Position numbers and translations under genes: made by a program. A stretch of DNA of 64,000 nt from Verrucomicrobiia bacterium. GTDB taxonomy: Bacteria; Verrucomicrobiota; Verrucomicrobiia; Verrucomicrobiales; DEV007. Position 1 is the first letter of the stretch; every line of letters starts with the position of its first letter. Shown piece by piece: positions 8,378-15,631 of this stretch. A model generated the notes under the pieces. It was not told the origin of the DNA. It saw nothing but the letters and a program-made list of their open reading frames with translations, and ran no database searches. The stretch covers positions 1-64,000 of the forward strand of contig JAGRPB010000006.1 of NCBI GenBank assembly GCA_020439945.1, in the 5' to 3' direction.

Positions 8378-9550
8378 TCAGCTCGCCGGACATCCAATTC
8401 CGGCGTCCCGCATCGCGGCGAGCAACGCGTCCACCTGAGCCTCCCGATGGGCGGAGGAGATCGTGACCCGCAGGCGGGCCTTTCCTCTCGGCACCGTGGG
8501 ATAGCGGATCGCGGGAATCAGGAACCCTGCTTCCTTCAACGTTTCGGCCGCGGCGAGGGCCGCCTCGTTTTCTCCGAGAATGACGGGAACGATGGCGCTG
8601 TCCGCTTCCATGGAAAGTCCCTCAGCGAAGTTCCCCACATTCCTCCAAAGCCGATCGCGAAGTTCCCTCCCCGCCTCTGAAGCGATCAAACGCACGGCCG
8701 CTTTCGCGGCGAAGACGATCGCCGGCGGTGGAGCGGTCGAGTAGATGAAACTCCGGGCCCGGTTGATCAACAGGTCGATCACCGCGCGCGACGCGCATAG
8801 GTAACCGCCCGACAATCCCGCCGCCTTGCTGAGCGTTCCCATCTGGAGATCCACCCGGCCATCCTCGATCCCACACGCTTCGGCCAGTCCGCGCCCGCTG
8901 TCGCCGAGAACCCCGAAGGCGTGGGCCTCGTCCAGCATCAACCAGGCGCCGTACCGTTCTTTCAGGGTCACGATTTCAACCAGCGGTGCACGATCGCCGT
9001 CCATGCTGAAAATCGATTCGGTCACCACCAGCACGCGACCGGTCGAGGGTTTCACTCGGGCCTGTGCCCACGCGAGATGGCTTTCCAGTTTATCCAGATC
9101 ATTGTGTGGAAAAATTCGCAAGGTCGCACCGCTCAGTCTCGCGCCGTCGATCAGCGAGGCGTGGCACCACTTGTCGAGGATGATCACATCTTCCTTCCCC
9201 GCCAGCGCCGCCAGCGTTCCCATCGCCGTCGCGTAGCCACTGGAGAAAGTCAGCCCCGCTTCGGTTCGCTTGAAAGCGGCAAGTTCCTCTTCGAGTTCCG
9301 CGTTAGGGCCCAGCGTCCCGCACACCAACCGCGAAGCACCGGCACCCGCGCCGAATCTTTCCACGCCCTCGATCAGGGCCGACTTGAGCCGGGTATCCGT
9401 TGCCAGACCGAGGTAATCGTTCGACGAAAAGTTCAGGTAGTCGCGATCCTCGATGGACACGACAGGCTGTTGGGGAGAATCGATCCGACGAAGGCGGCGG
9501 CGCAAATGCTTGGCCTCGAGATCGGCCAGTTCGTCTTCCGGAGTGCGCAT
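8378..9550 (-). CDS. bioF: 8-amino-7-oxononanoate synthase-type PLP enzyme (BioF/KBL family)
   Basis: A 390-residue alpha-oxoamine synthase of normal family length. Characteristic blocks are NFSSNDYLGL (41-50), GAGASRLVCG, KWCHASLIDG, LDEAHAFGVLG with Asp207 for the PLP ring nitrogen, and TLSKAAGLSGGY with the PLP lysine at about 242. BioF condenses pimeloyl-ACP/CoA with alanine in the first committed step of biotin synthesis; 2-amino-3-ketobutyrate ligase is a close relative and cannot be excluded. The SxxAxxS-like details favour BioF. It is the last gene of a minus-strand operon thiD - S41-like - bioF (12 bp gap). No other bio gene is in the window. Confidence 0.82.
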   Translation of the reverse strand: MRTPEDELADLEAKHLRRRLRRIDSPQQPVVSIEDRDYLNFSSNDYLGLATDTRLKSALIEGVERFGAGAGASRLVCGTLGPNAELEEELAAFKRTEAGLTFSSGYATAMGTLAALAGKEDVIILDKWCHASLIDGARLSGATLRIFPHNDLDKLESHLAWAQARVKPSTGRVLVVTESIFSMDGDRAPLVEIVTLKERYGAWLMLDEAHAFGVLGDSGRGLAEACGIEDGRVDLQMGTLSKAAGLSGGYLCASRAVIDLLINRARSFIYSTAPPPAIVFAAKAAVRLIASEAGRELRDRLWRNVGNFAEGLSMEADSAIVPVILGENEAALAAAETLKEAGFLIPAIRYPTVPRGKARLRVTISSAHREAQVDALLAAMRDAGIGCPAS

Positions 9551-9562
9551 CGATCGATCGGG

Positions 9563-10702
9563 TCACTCCGCCTCTTCGGAGGGCAGGAAACGGGAAATGG
9601 TCAGCAGATCGACCGCCTGGCGGAGCACCCGGTCGCGCAGAATGGGCTTATCCCAACTGGTCTGCTCGCCCCGGCTCCGCGCCACGTAGTAGTCAAGTTC
9701 AGGATCGGTGCCGGCCACCAGCGCGGCCTCGTTCATTCTCGGACGACCGTGATCGAAGACGAAACCGGCCAATGGCTCTTTTTCACTGGCCCGGAAAACC
9801 GCCTGCTTCACCTTGGTCGAGGATGGCGTCCGCACGTCGGGGATAACGCCCTGCTGGAAGAGCGATTCGCCCTCGGGAAGCACCACCTCCGCCACCGCGT
9901 AGCGCAGGATACGGTCGCCCCCGACGGGAACGTCGCGATACTCAACCGTCATGCCGACGGTTTTCTCGCCGATCACGAAGCAGTTCTTTTTCTGCCGCAG
10001 GACGGCGGCAATAATCTCTCCGACGTTGCCGGTTTCCCGGTCGATCAGCACGAGGATGTCGCGATTCCACCGCTTCGGCGCGTCGCGGGAGGTGAACAGG
10101 ATCGGCCGCTCCTCGCGCGGATGCCGGATCTTGAAAAGAATCTCGCCGACCTCCCGAAACCGACTGAGAATCGACGAGGCGATCTCGAAATCCGCCATCG
10201 CCTGGGGCGACCGCAGATCCACGATGAGCGTGCGCACCTCATCCCCCGCGCCAAACTCCGCCAGCGCCTCGTCCAATTCGTCGATCTCCGCCTTCTTGAA
10301 TTTGCCGAACCGAACGTAACCGATCGACGGGTTCAGTTTTTCGGCGTGAAACGAAAACGGCGAATCCTGCGCCTCGCGGCTGGCCTTGGTGAGCAGCATG
10401 GCGCCGAAATCGAGGCGCTCCAGCAAACCCTGCATCGCGGCGCGATTGAGTTCGAGGTAGCTGAGCGTCTCGTGCTTGATGTAGTCGCTTCGCAAGATCC
10501 GGAAGGCTTCCTGAAGGCTGGCCTGATCCATTTCGTCGACCAGTTGATCGAGCGCGGCATCGGCTCGGGAAGCGATCTCGGCCTCCGGCGGTTGATCCGT
10601 GGCTTCCGTTTTCGGCGCCGGTTCATCCGCCCACGACGCGGCCGATACCGACAAAGCCAGGGCGAGGAACGATCTGAAAACGTGACGGGCGCGGGATCTC
10701 AT
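9563..10702 (-). CDS. Exported S41 (C-terminal processing) protease-like protein, probably catalytically dead
   Basis: The 379-residue product has a signal peptide and the fold markers of the S41 tail-specific protease core: SIGYVRFGKF, LIVDLRSPQ, ILVLIDRETGNVGEI and CFVIGEKTVGMT. Active family members use a Ser-Lys dyad with the lysine 25 residues after the serine. Aligning the VLV-NxGSASASE block places Asn226 at the serine position, and the residue 25 further on is Met251 rather than lysine. Both catalytic residues therefore appear to be gone while the fold is kept. No PDZ domain is obvious. It sits between thiD (24 bp upstream) and bioF (12 bp downstream) in one operon, with no clear functional link to either. 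Confidence 0.7.
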   Translation of the reverse strand: MRSRARHVFRSFLALALSVSAASWADEPAPKTEATDQPPEAEIASRADAALDQLVDEMDQASLQEAFRILRSDYIKHETLSYLELNRAAMQGLLERLDFGAMLLTKASREAQDSPFSFHAEKLNPSIGYVRFGKFKKAEIDELDEALAEFGAGDEVRTLIVDLRSPQAMADFEIASSILSRFREVGEILFKIRHPREERPILFTSRDAPKRWNRDILVLIDRETGNVGEIIAAVLRQKKNCFVIGEKTVGMTVEYRDVPVGGDRILRYAVAEVVLPEGESLFQQGVIPDVRTPSSTKVKQAVFRASEKEPLAGFVFDHGRPRMNEAALVAGTDPELDYYVARSRGEQTSWDKPILRDRVLRQAVDLLTISRFLPSEEAE

Positions 10703-10726
10703 GAAGGACGGGAACCGGATGACCGC

Positions 10727-11554
10727 TCAGCCTACTTCCTTCGGGAAATGGTTCAACGCACGAATCGCGGCCGGTTTCGACCAGGTATGGGCCTCGATGA
10801 TCGCGGCGGTGATGTAGCGCTTTGCCCGGCGGATGGCTTCGATGACCGGATAGCCCAGGGAGAGGTTCGCGGCGATGGCGGCGGAAAGCGTGCAACCGGT
10901 TCCGTGGGTGTCGACATCGATGACGCGCGGGGCCGCAAAACGTTCCCATTCCCGGCCGTCCCACCACAGATCGACCGCTTCGGCGCCCGACTGCCAGTGA
11001 CCGCCTTTCACCAGGACGGGGCATCCGTAGCGATCGAAAAAATCCCGGGCCGCCGTCTCCATGTCCATCGCCACCACCTCGGCCACTTCGCGATTCAGGA
11101 GAACGGCGATCTCGGCGAGATTGGGCGTGGCGACGGCGGCGAGGGGCAACAATCGACGCCGGTAGCTGTCGATAGCCTCCGGCTCCAGCAGCACATCGCC
11201 GGAACTCGCCACCATCACCGGGTCCACCACCACCGGAAAGCGGCCGGTCCGCGCCTCGAGAAAGTCACTCACCGTCTCCACTCCGGCCGGCGTTGCCAGC
11301 ATGCCCGTTTTTGCCGCACCGATGGCGAATCCCTCGTCCACCACTTCCATCTGCCTGGCCAGCAGATCCGGCGAGACCGCCTCCCACGCCACCACCTTGC
11401 CGGGAATCTCCGCCACCACCGCCGTCACCGCCCCGAGCCCATAAACGTCATGGGCGGCAAAGGTCTTGAGATCGGCCTGAAGACCGGCGCCGGAGGAACT
11501 GTCCGATCCCGCCACCGTCAGAGCCACGGGCGTTTCCTGCTGAGGTATTTCCAT
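10727..11554 (-). CDS. thiD: Hydroxymethylpyrimidine/phosphomethylpyrimidine kinase
   Basis: A 275-residue ribokinase-fold enzyme that phosphorylates HMP and HMP-P to HMP-PP for thiamine synthesis. Key motifs are ALTVAGSDSSSGAGLQADLKTF near the start, AAKTGML, VVVDPVMVASSG, TPNLAEIAVLL, LVKGGH and the catalytic DTHGTGCTLSAAIAA anion hole. The length fits ThiD. ATG at 11554 is chosen because the extra upstream residues are not family-like. It heads a minus-strand operon with the S41-like gene and bioF. No thiE or thiC is nearby. It diverges from apaG. Confidence 0.92.
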   Translation of the reverse strand: MEIPQQETPVALTVAGSDSSSGAGLQADLKTFAAHDVYGLGAVTAVVAEIPGKVVAWEAVSPDLLARQMEVVDEGFAIGAAKTGMLATPAGVETVSDFLEARTGRFPVVVDPVMVASSGDVLLEPEAIDSYRRRLLPLAAVATPNLAEIAVLLNREVAEVVAMDMETAARDFFDRYGCPVLVKGGHWQSGAEAVDLWWDGREWERFAAPRVIDVDTHGTGCTLSAAIAANLSLGYPVIEAIRRAKRYITAAIIEAHTWSKPAAIRALNHFPKEVG

Positions 11555-11670
11555 GGGCCCGAGCAAAGCAGAGATCGGAACAATTGACACCTCGGAATCG
11601 ACCGACAACGCCGATCCGGAAATGCTTTTCTTGCTTTACCTTCGAAGCGAATTTTGGAATTCTCCCCCCT

Positions 11671-12066
11671 GTGACACGGGTGAAATCCATCTCCTGTCTG
11701 GCCGGGATTCATGTCAGCGTCGACGAGTTGCTTTACATGCCGGCTCTGGAGACGCCGCCGGACCGTCGTCATCCTTTCGCCTACTTCATCACCATCGAAA
11801 ACAGCACCGACCGGCCCCTGACGCTGATCGGCCGCAAGTGGGTGGTGCGTCAGGAAGAGGGCGGCACCCTTGTGGTCGAAGGCATCGGGGTGGTGGGAAA
11901 AACGCCCTATCTCCTGCCCGGCGAAACCTTTTCCTACAACAGCTATCACGCCGTGTGCGCCAACTCGGAAGTCTCCGGCGGATTTCTCCTTCAGGACGAT
12001 CACGGGCGCACCTTCGCCGCGCGCGTGCCCGACTACCATCTCGAGGTTCCGTTCTGGGCGGCTTGA
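11671..12066 (+). CDS. apaG: ApaG-domain protein
   Basis: The product, about 131 residues, matches the ApaG fold over its full length: FAYFITIENSTDRPLTLIGRKWVV, the GEGVVG-like GIGVVGKTP, LLPGETFSYNSY, and SGGFLLQDDHG. ApaG is a fibronectin-III-like domain once linked to cobalt/magnesium efflux; its molecular role is unsettled. No ATG fits: the best starts are GTG at 11671 or GTG at 11680. An in-frame TTG at 11584 would add residues that do not match the family. It sits between divergent thiD and convergent DUF423. Confidence 0.85.
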   Translation: MTRVKSISCLAGIHVSVDELLYMPALETPPDRRHPFAYFITIENSTDRPLTLIGRKWVVRQEEGGTLVVEGIGVVGKTPYLLPGETFSYNSYHAVCANSEVSGGFLLQDDHGRTFAARVPDYHLEVPFWAA

Positions 12067-12079
12067 AAAAGCGAAAACC

Positions 12080-12448
12080 CTACGCTTCGGCTTTCGGCGG
12101 GCGAATCGCCAGCGCCAGCCAACCCGCCATCATCGACAGGCCGCCGAGCGGAGTGACCGGTCCCAGCCAGCGGGCATTTTCCAGCAGGCAGAGCCCGTAG
12201 ATGCTGCCCGAAAACAGGATCACGCCGATCAACCACGCCCAGACGGCGAACTTCTGGCGGCGTCCACTCAGACCAAGGGCGGTCAACGCCACTCCGTGGA
12301 TCAGGTGATAGAAGACGCCGGTGTGCCAGGTGTCGACGTGGTCGCCGGCTTCCAGGACCTCTTTGAGCGCGTGAGCGCCAAACGCGCCGAGGGCGATTCC
12401 GACCAACGTGACAACGGCGCCGAGGCGAGTGATTTGAGTGGGGGGCAT
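12080..12448 (-). CDS. DUF423 family inner-membrane protein
   Basis: A small membrane protein of 122 residues with four predicted hydrophobic segments. The family marks LGAFGAHAL, WHTGVFYHLIHGVALTALG, LFSGSIYGLCL and TPLGGLSMMAGWLALA are all present. DUF423 (YgdD-like) has no known function. ATG at 12448 is preferred over a TTG at 12484 because the hydrophobic domain begins directly after it. It converges with apaG. Confidence 0.88.
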   Translation of the reverse strand: MPPTQITRLGAVVTLVGIALGAFGAHALKEVLEAGDHVDTWHTGVFYHLIHGVALTALGLSGRRQKFAVWAWLIGVILFSGSIYGLCLLENARWLGPVTPLGGLSMMAGWLALAIRPPKAEA

Positions 12449-12568
12449 GTTCGTGGGTTTGAAAATAAACGGCCCGGCATTCAAGCCTCGGCCAGTCCGC
12501 CGCGCAAGCGCGCATCCTCCAATCCGCCGCTTGCCCGGGGCGGTGTCTCTGACTTACGGTCGGAAACG

Positions 12569-13222
12569 ATAAAAACCCTCACCTCACTCCTCATTCTCGC
12601 GCTTGTCGCGGCGACGCCCGCCTTCGCGGCCACTCCCGCCGAAAAGGGCGAACTGGTTCTGGAAGAAAACTTCGATGGCGATTCGCTGGCCAAAGGTTGG
12701 GCCGTCCAGTTCGGCGACTGGAAACCCGTCGACGGCGTGCTCCAAGCCAAGCAGATCGCGGCCGACAATCACCCGGCCGCCGCTCGTCGCGCGTTACCGA
12801 TGCAGGATGGCATCTTCGAAATGCGATTCCGGCTTGCCGGAGAGGGAAAGGCTTTTCATTTCGGCTTCGATCCGGCTCCCAAGCAACTCGACAAGCGCGG
12901 ACATCTCTTTTCCGTCATTGTCACCCCCACGATGGCGAAGCTGATGAAGCACGTCGACAAGGACAAGCCCAAGGAAGATCCCAACGAAGATCTCGCCGTG
13001 GCCGAACACGCTTTCAAAGCCGGCGACTGGTATCGACTGACCGTTGAAAAAACTGGCAACGATGTGGTCGCCCGAATCTCAAGCGAAGAAGGTGCCACCA
13101 AGCTCGAACTGAAGGCCACGCATCCCACTTTCCACGTCACGACACCCACCCTGGTTTTCCGCTGTGTTGGCGACGGGATCGAAGTGGACGATCTCAAGGT
13201 CTGGAAAACGAAGGCCTCCTGA
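12569..13222 (+). CDS. Secreted concanavalin-A-like/DUF1080-type domain protein with apparent ATA start
   Basis: The reading frame encodes a clean signal peptide (KTLTSLLILALVAATPAFA) followed by a jelly-roll domain beginning ELVLEENFDGDSLAKGW and ending VFRCVGDGIEVDDLKVWKT, as in DUF1080 and other lectin-like laminarinase-fold proteins. About 217 residues. The domain probably binds or cleaves a sugar ligand outside the cytoplasm. The codon that should be the start, directly before the Lys-Thr of the signal peptide, reads ATA at 12569; no in-frame ATG, GTG or TTG lies within the preceding 100 bases. Either translation starts at AUA, the start was lost by mutation, or the sequence has an error here. 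Confidence 0.68.
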   Translation: MKTLTSLLILALVAATPAFAATPAEKGELVLEENFDGDSLAKGWAVQFGDWKPVDGVLQAKQIAADNHPAAARRALPMQDGIFEMRFRLAGEGKAFHFGFDPAPKQLDKRGHLFSVIVTPTMAKLMKHVDKDKPKEDPNEDLAVAEHAFKAGDWYRLTVEKTGNDVVARISSEEGATKLELKATHPTFHVTTPTLVFRCVGDGIEVDDLKVWKTKAS

Positions 13223-13270
13223 CCCAGCGTCGCTCTTGACGGCTGCGATGTCTCTTGTCTAGATGGCGCC

Positions 13271-14266
13271 ATGATTCGTCTCGCCCCCCTGTTTCGTCGC
13301 CCTCTTTTGATGGCGACCGCCTTATTGCTCGCTGCTTGCGGCAAAAAGAATGAAACTTCGGACACACCACCACCTGAACCCGAGTCACGCGGTCTGATCG
13401 CCGCGACCTGCCTGACTCTCACCAATCCGTTTTTCAAGACCATCCAGGAAGCGATGGAGGCCGAAGCCGCCGAGCACGGCTACGATGTGCTTTTCCTCAG
13501 CGGCGACTACGACGTCGCCAAGCAGCGGAACCAGGTGAAGGATTTCATCGTTCGCGGCGCCGACGCCATCGCCATCAATCCCTGCGACAGCAAGGCGATC
13601 GGGGCGGCCATCAAGGAAGCCAACGATGCGGGCATCCCGGTATTCACCTTCGACATCAAGTGCCAGGATCCCGGGGCGCAAGTCGTCTCCCACATTGGCA
13701 CCAACAATCACCAGGGCGGACAACTCGCGGGAGAAGCCATGCTCGAAGCGCTCGGCGAGAGTGGCGGAGAAATCATCATCCTCGATTTCAAGGCCGTCGA
13801 ATCCTGCCTCGAACGCGTCCGGGGATTCAAGGAAGTCATCGATCGTTTCAACAAGAGTCGTCCCGAAGGAGAAGCGAAAATCGAGATCGTGGCCGAGTTG
13901 CCTGGCGATGGGAACAAGGAGAAATCCCTCCGCGCCACCGAGGACGCGCTCCAGGCGCATCCCAACCTCATCGGCATCTTCGCGATCAATGATCCGAGTG
14001 GACTCGGTGCCGTCGCCGCCCTGGAAAAAGCCGGGAAACAGGATCAGGTGACCATCATCGCCTTCGATGGTCAGCCCGAGGGCAAACAGGCGATCAAGGA
14101 CGGCAAGATCTACGCGGACCCCATCCAGTTTCCCGAAAAGATCGGCCGCGAAACAGTGAAGTCCGTGGTCGCCTACCTTTCGGGCGAAGACGTTCCCTCC
14201 GATCAGCCCATCGACTCCGCGCTCTATCGGAAAGCGGACGCGGAGAGTGACGCCGACCTGGACTGA
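13271..14266 (+). CDS. Sugar-binding lipoprotein (ribose/RbsB-type ABC substrate-binding protein)
   Basis: A 331-residue periplasmic-binding-protein of family 1 with a lipoprotein signal (LLLAAC, Cys22 in the lipobox). Typical elements are LTNPFFKTIQEAMEAEA, a GADAIAINPCDS loop, IPVFTFDIKC, SHIGTNNHQGGQLAGEAM, CLERVRGFKEV, and GIFAINDPSGLGAVAALE; these shape a hinge-bent sugar site. It likely carries a pentose or other monosaccharide, or acts in sensing. No permease or ATPase gene is beside it, so it is an orphan in this window. A possible weak promoter (TTGACG near 13236) lies upstream. It converges with the cytochrome c gene. Confidence 0.85.
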   Translation: MIRLAPLFRRPLLMATALLLAACGKKNETSDTPPPEPESRGLIAATCLTLTNPFFKTIQEAMEAEAAEHGYDVLFLSGDYDVAKQRNQVKDFIVRGADAIAINPCDSKAIGAAIKEANDAGIPVFTFDIKCQDPGAQVVSHIGTNNHQGGQLAGEAMLEALGESGGEIIILDFKAVESCLERVRGFKEVIDRFNKSRPEGEAKIEIVAELPGDGNKEKSLRATEDALQAHPNLIGIFAINDPSGLGAVAALEKAGKQDQVTIIAFDGQPEGKQAIKDGKIYADPIQFPEKIGRETVKSVVAYLSGEDVPSDQPIDSALYRKADAESDADLD

Positions 14267-14279
14267 AGAAGCGGTTTCC

Positions 14280-15020
14280 TCAGCGCCGGCGCCGCGGGCG
14301 TTCGTCCTTGTAGCGCTCGGCCAGATCCGCGATGTGCGCGGCGAGATCGAGGAAGCTCTCCTCGGTCATCTTTTCAGTGACGCGGTGCATCTTGCCGCCC
14401 TCGAGATCGTCCTCCTTGTGCCCCCGGATCCCGTCTCGGAACTTCGTGAGCTGAGCCACGATGTACCAATCCTGAAGTCCGATCAGTTGACCGCTTCGGA
14501 ACGCCGATTCGCCGCGCCCATTGTAGCGATGGCATTCCATGCAGCGCTCCCGAAACAGTTCCGCCCCGCGTTCCGCATTGCCACCGTCGAGTGTGACCTG
14601 GGTCGGGACGATCTCCAGCGAACGAATGTATCCGGCCAGGTCCCGTACCGCCACCGGATCGAGCGATTGGGCGATGGCGTGCATCTGGATTCCCTGCACG
14701 TCCTCGGGCTTGGTACCGCGCCAGTGCCGCTGGAATTTTCCGATCTGGGCGGAGACATACCAGTCGGGCAGGTTCGCGATCGATGGCGTTTTCAGTTCCA
14801 CGTTCCCCTCGCCCCTGGCACCGTGACACTGAGCGCACACCTTGGCAAAATGCTCGGCGCCGGCGGCGAGATCGGGTTCGCCTTCCGCCGCCGCGCTGAT
14901 CACTTCCACGTCCACCACGCCGTTTTCGGTCGAAGTTTCCTCGGCTGAAATCGGGGAAAAAACAGCGACCGCACTCGACGCCGCCACGAGAAGAAAGAGG
15001 GTTTTCCTTGAACGCGCCAT
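14280..15020 (-). CDS. Secreted dihaem cytochrome c (cytochrome c4-like)
   Basis: After a signal peptide the 246-residue protein carries two class I cytochrome domains, each with one CxxCH haem site: CAQCH in the first and CMECH in the second. Both halves repeat the pattern of a leucine/aspartate-rich segment followed by WY(V/I)xAQ(I/L)xKF, with distal MHAI and MHRV methionines likely to be axial ligands. This is the two-domain layout of cytochrome c4, an electron carrier to terminal oxidases or reductases. ATG at 15020 starts the signal peptide. It diverges from the Rrf2 gene across 43 bp that hold an NsrR-like palindrome, so it is probably controlled by that regulator. Confidence 0.85.
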   Translation of the reverse strand: MARSRKTLFLLVAASSAVAVFSPISAEETSTENGVVDVEVISAAAEGEPDLAAGAEHFAKVCAQCHGARGEGNVELKTPSIANLPDWYVSAQIGKFQRHWRGTKPEDVQGIQMHAIAQSLDPVAVRDLAGYIRSLEIVPTQVTLDGGNAERGAELFRERCMECHRYNGRGESAFRSGQLIGLQDWYIVAQLTKFRDGIRGHKEDDLEGGKMHRVTEKMTEESFLDLAAHIADLAERYKDERPRRRR

Positions 15021-15029
15021 CTTGCTATT

Positions 15030-15048
15030 GTTGCATTTTAGGTACACC
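15030..15048. promoter_or_regulatory. NsrR-like operator between dihaem cytochrome c and Rrf2 regulator genes
   Basis: GTTGCATTTTAGGTACACC is an imperfect 19-bp palindrome resembling GATGYATTT-type NsrR sites. The near-identical element at 21133-21151 and the flanking bases ATT and TTT are shared. It lies 9 bp from one start codon and 15 bp from the other, so binding could block both divergent genes. Confidence 0.6.
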
Positions 15049-15063
15049 TTTCAACCGGGAAAT

Positions 15064-15537
15064 ATGCATCTCAGTACTTTCACCGACTACGCGCTCCGCG
15101 TCCTGATCTATGCCGCTGCTCGCGCTCCCGAGCAAGTCTCGTTGACGGAGTTGGCGGAAGCCTACGGCATTTCCAGAAATCACCTCATCCAGGTGGTCCG
15201 CAAGCTCGGGCATCTCGACTACCTCCACACCACCCGCGGACGCGGCGGTGGCATCCGGCTCGGAAAACCGGCAGAGTCGATCACCATCGCGGAGATCGTC
15301 AAAGCCACCGAACCCGGCTTCGAGATGGCGGAGTGTTTCAAGAAAACGGGCGGAAACCGCTGCCGACTCACCCCGGTCTGCACCCTGCGCGGCGTGCTCG
15401 CCGAGGCCACGGACGCTTTTCTCGATACCCTGGAGCAGACCACCCTTGCCGAGATCGTGGCCAACCGCCGCCGGGTCCTCACCGCCCTCGAAACGCCCGA
15501 TCTCGCCGAAATCGCCACCGCAAAAAATGCGGATTGA
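15064..15537 (+). CDS. nsrR: Rrf2-family transcriptional regulator, NsrR-like
   Basis: A 157-residue winged-helix regulator. The N-terminus MHLSTFTDYALRVLIYAA, the recognition helix ISRNHLIQVVRKLG and the wing TTRGRGGGIRLGKP are typical of NsrR. Three cysteines, Cys91, Cys100 and Cys106 (Cx8Cx5C), are placed like the Fe-S ligands of NsrR, which senses nitric oxide through a cluster. ATG at 15064 is the family start. The upstream palindrome suggests autoregulation together with the divergent cytochrome gene, and a matching site 6 kb downstream suggests a wider regulon. NO sensing is inferred; other Rrf2 members sense iron-sulfur status. Confidence 0.82.
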   Translation: MHLSTFTDYALRVLIYAAARAPEQVSLTELAEAYGISRNHLIQVVRKLGHLDYLHTTRGRGGGIRLGKPAESITIAEIVKATEPGFEMAECFKKTGGNRCRLTPVCTLRGVLAEATDAFLDTLEQTTLAEIVANRRRVLTALETPDLAEIATAKNAD

Positions 15538-15593
15538 TTCACCGTTCCGTCGTCGCCCAGCCCGCCTACCGCCCTCAGAATCAACCATCGACC

Positions 15594-15631
15594 GACTCGA
15601 CCCTGTGCCCTCGACGACTCAACCCTGTTTG
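15594..15631. repeat. Tandem half-copies of the dispersed repeat (22-bp spacing)
   Basis: GACTCGACCCTGTG at 15594 and GACTCAACCCTGTTT at 15616 are 22 bp apart and match the right arm of the 31-bp palindromic repeat family. They overlap the start and first codons of the monohaem gene. Confidence 0.55.

Noticed and set aside
8921-11587. 888-codon plus-strand open frame across bioF, the S41-like gene and thiD
   Set aside because: All three minus-strand genes are well supported. The long frame arises from high-GC codon bias and shows no domain or signal.
13236-13263. TTGACG with TCTAGA at 16 bp as a sigma-70 promoter of the sugar-binding lipoprotein gene
   Set aside because: The -10 match is weak (three of six) and the leader would be only a few bases long.
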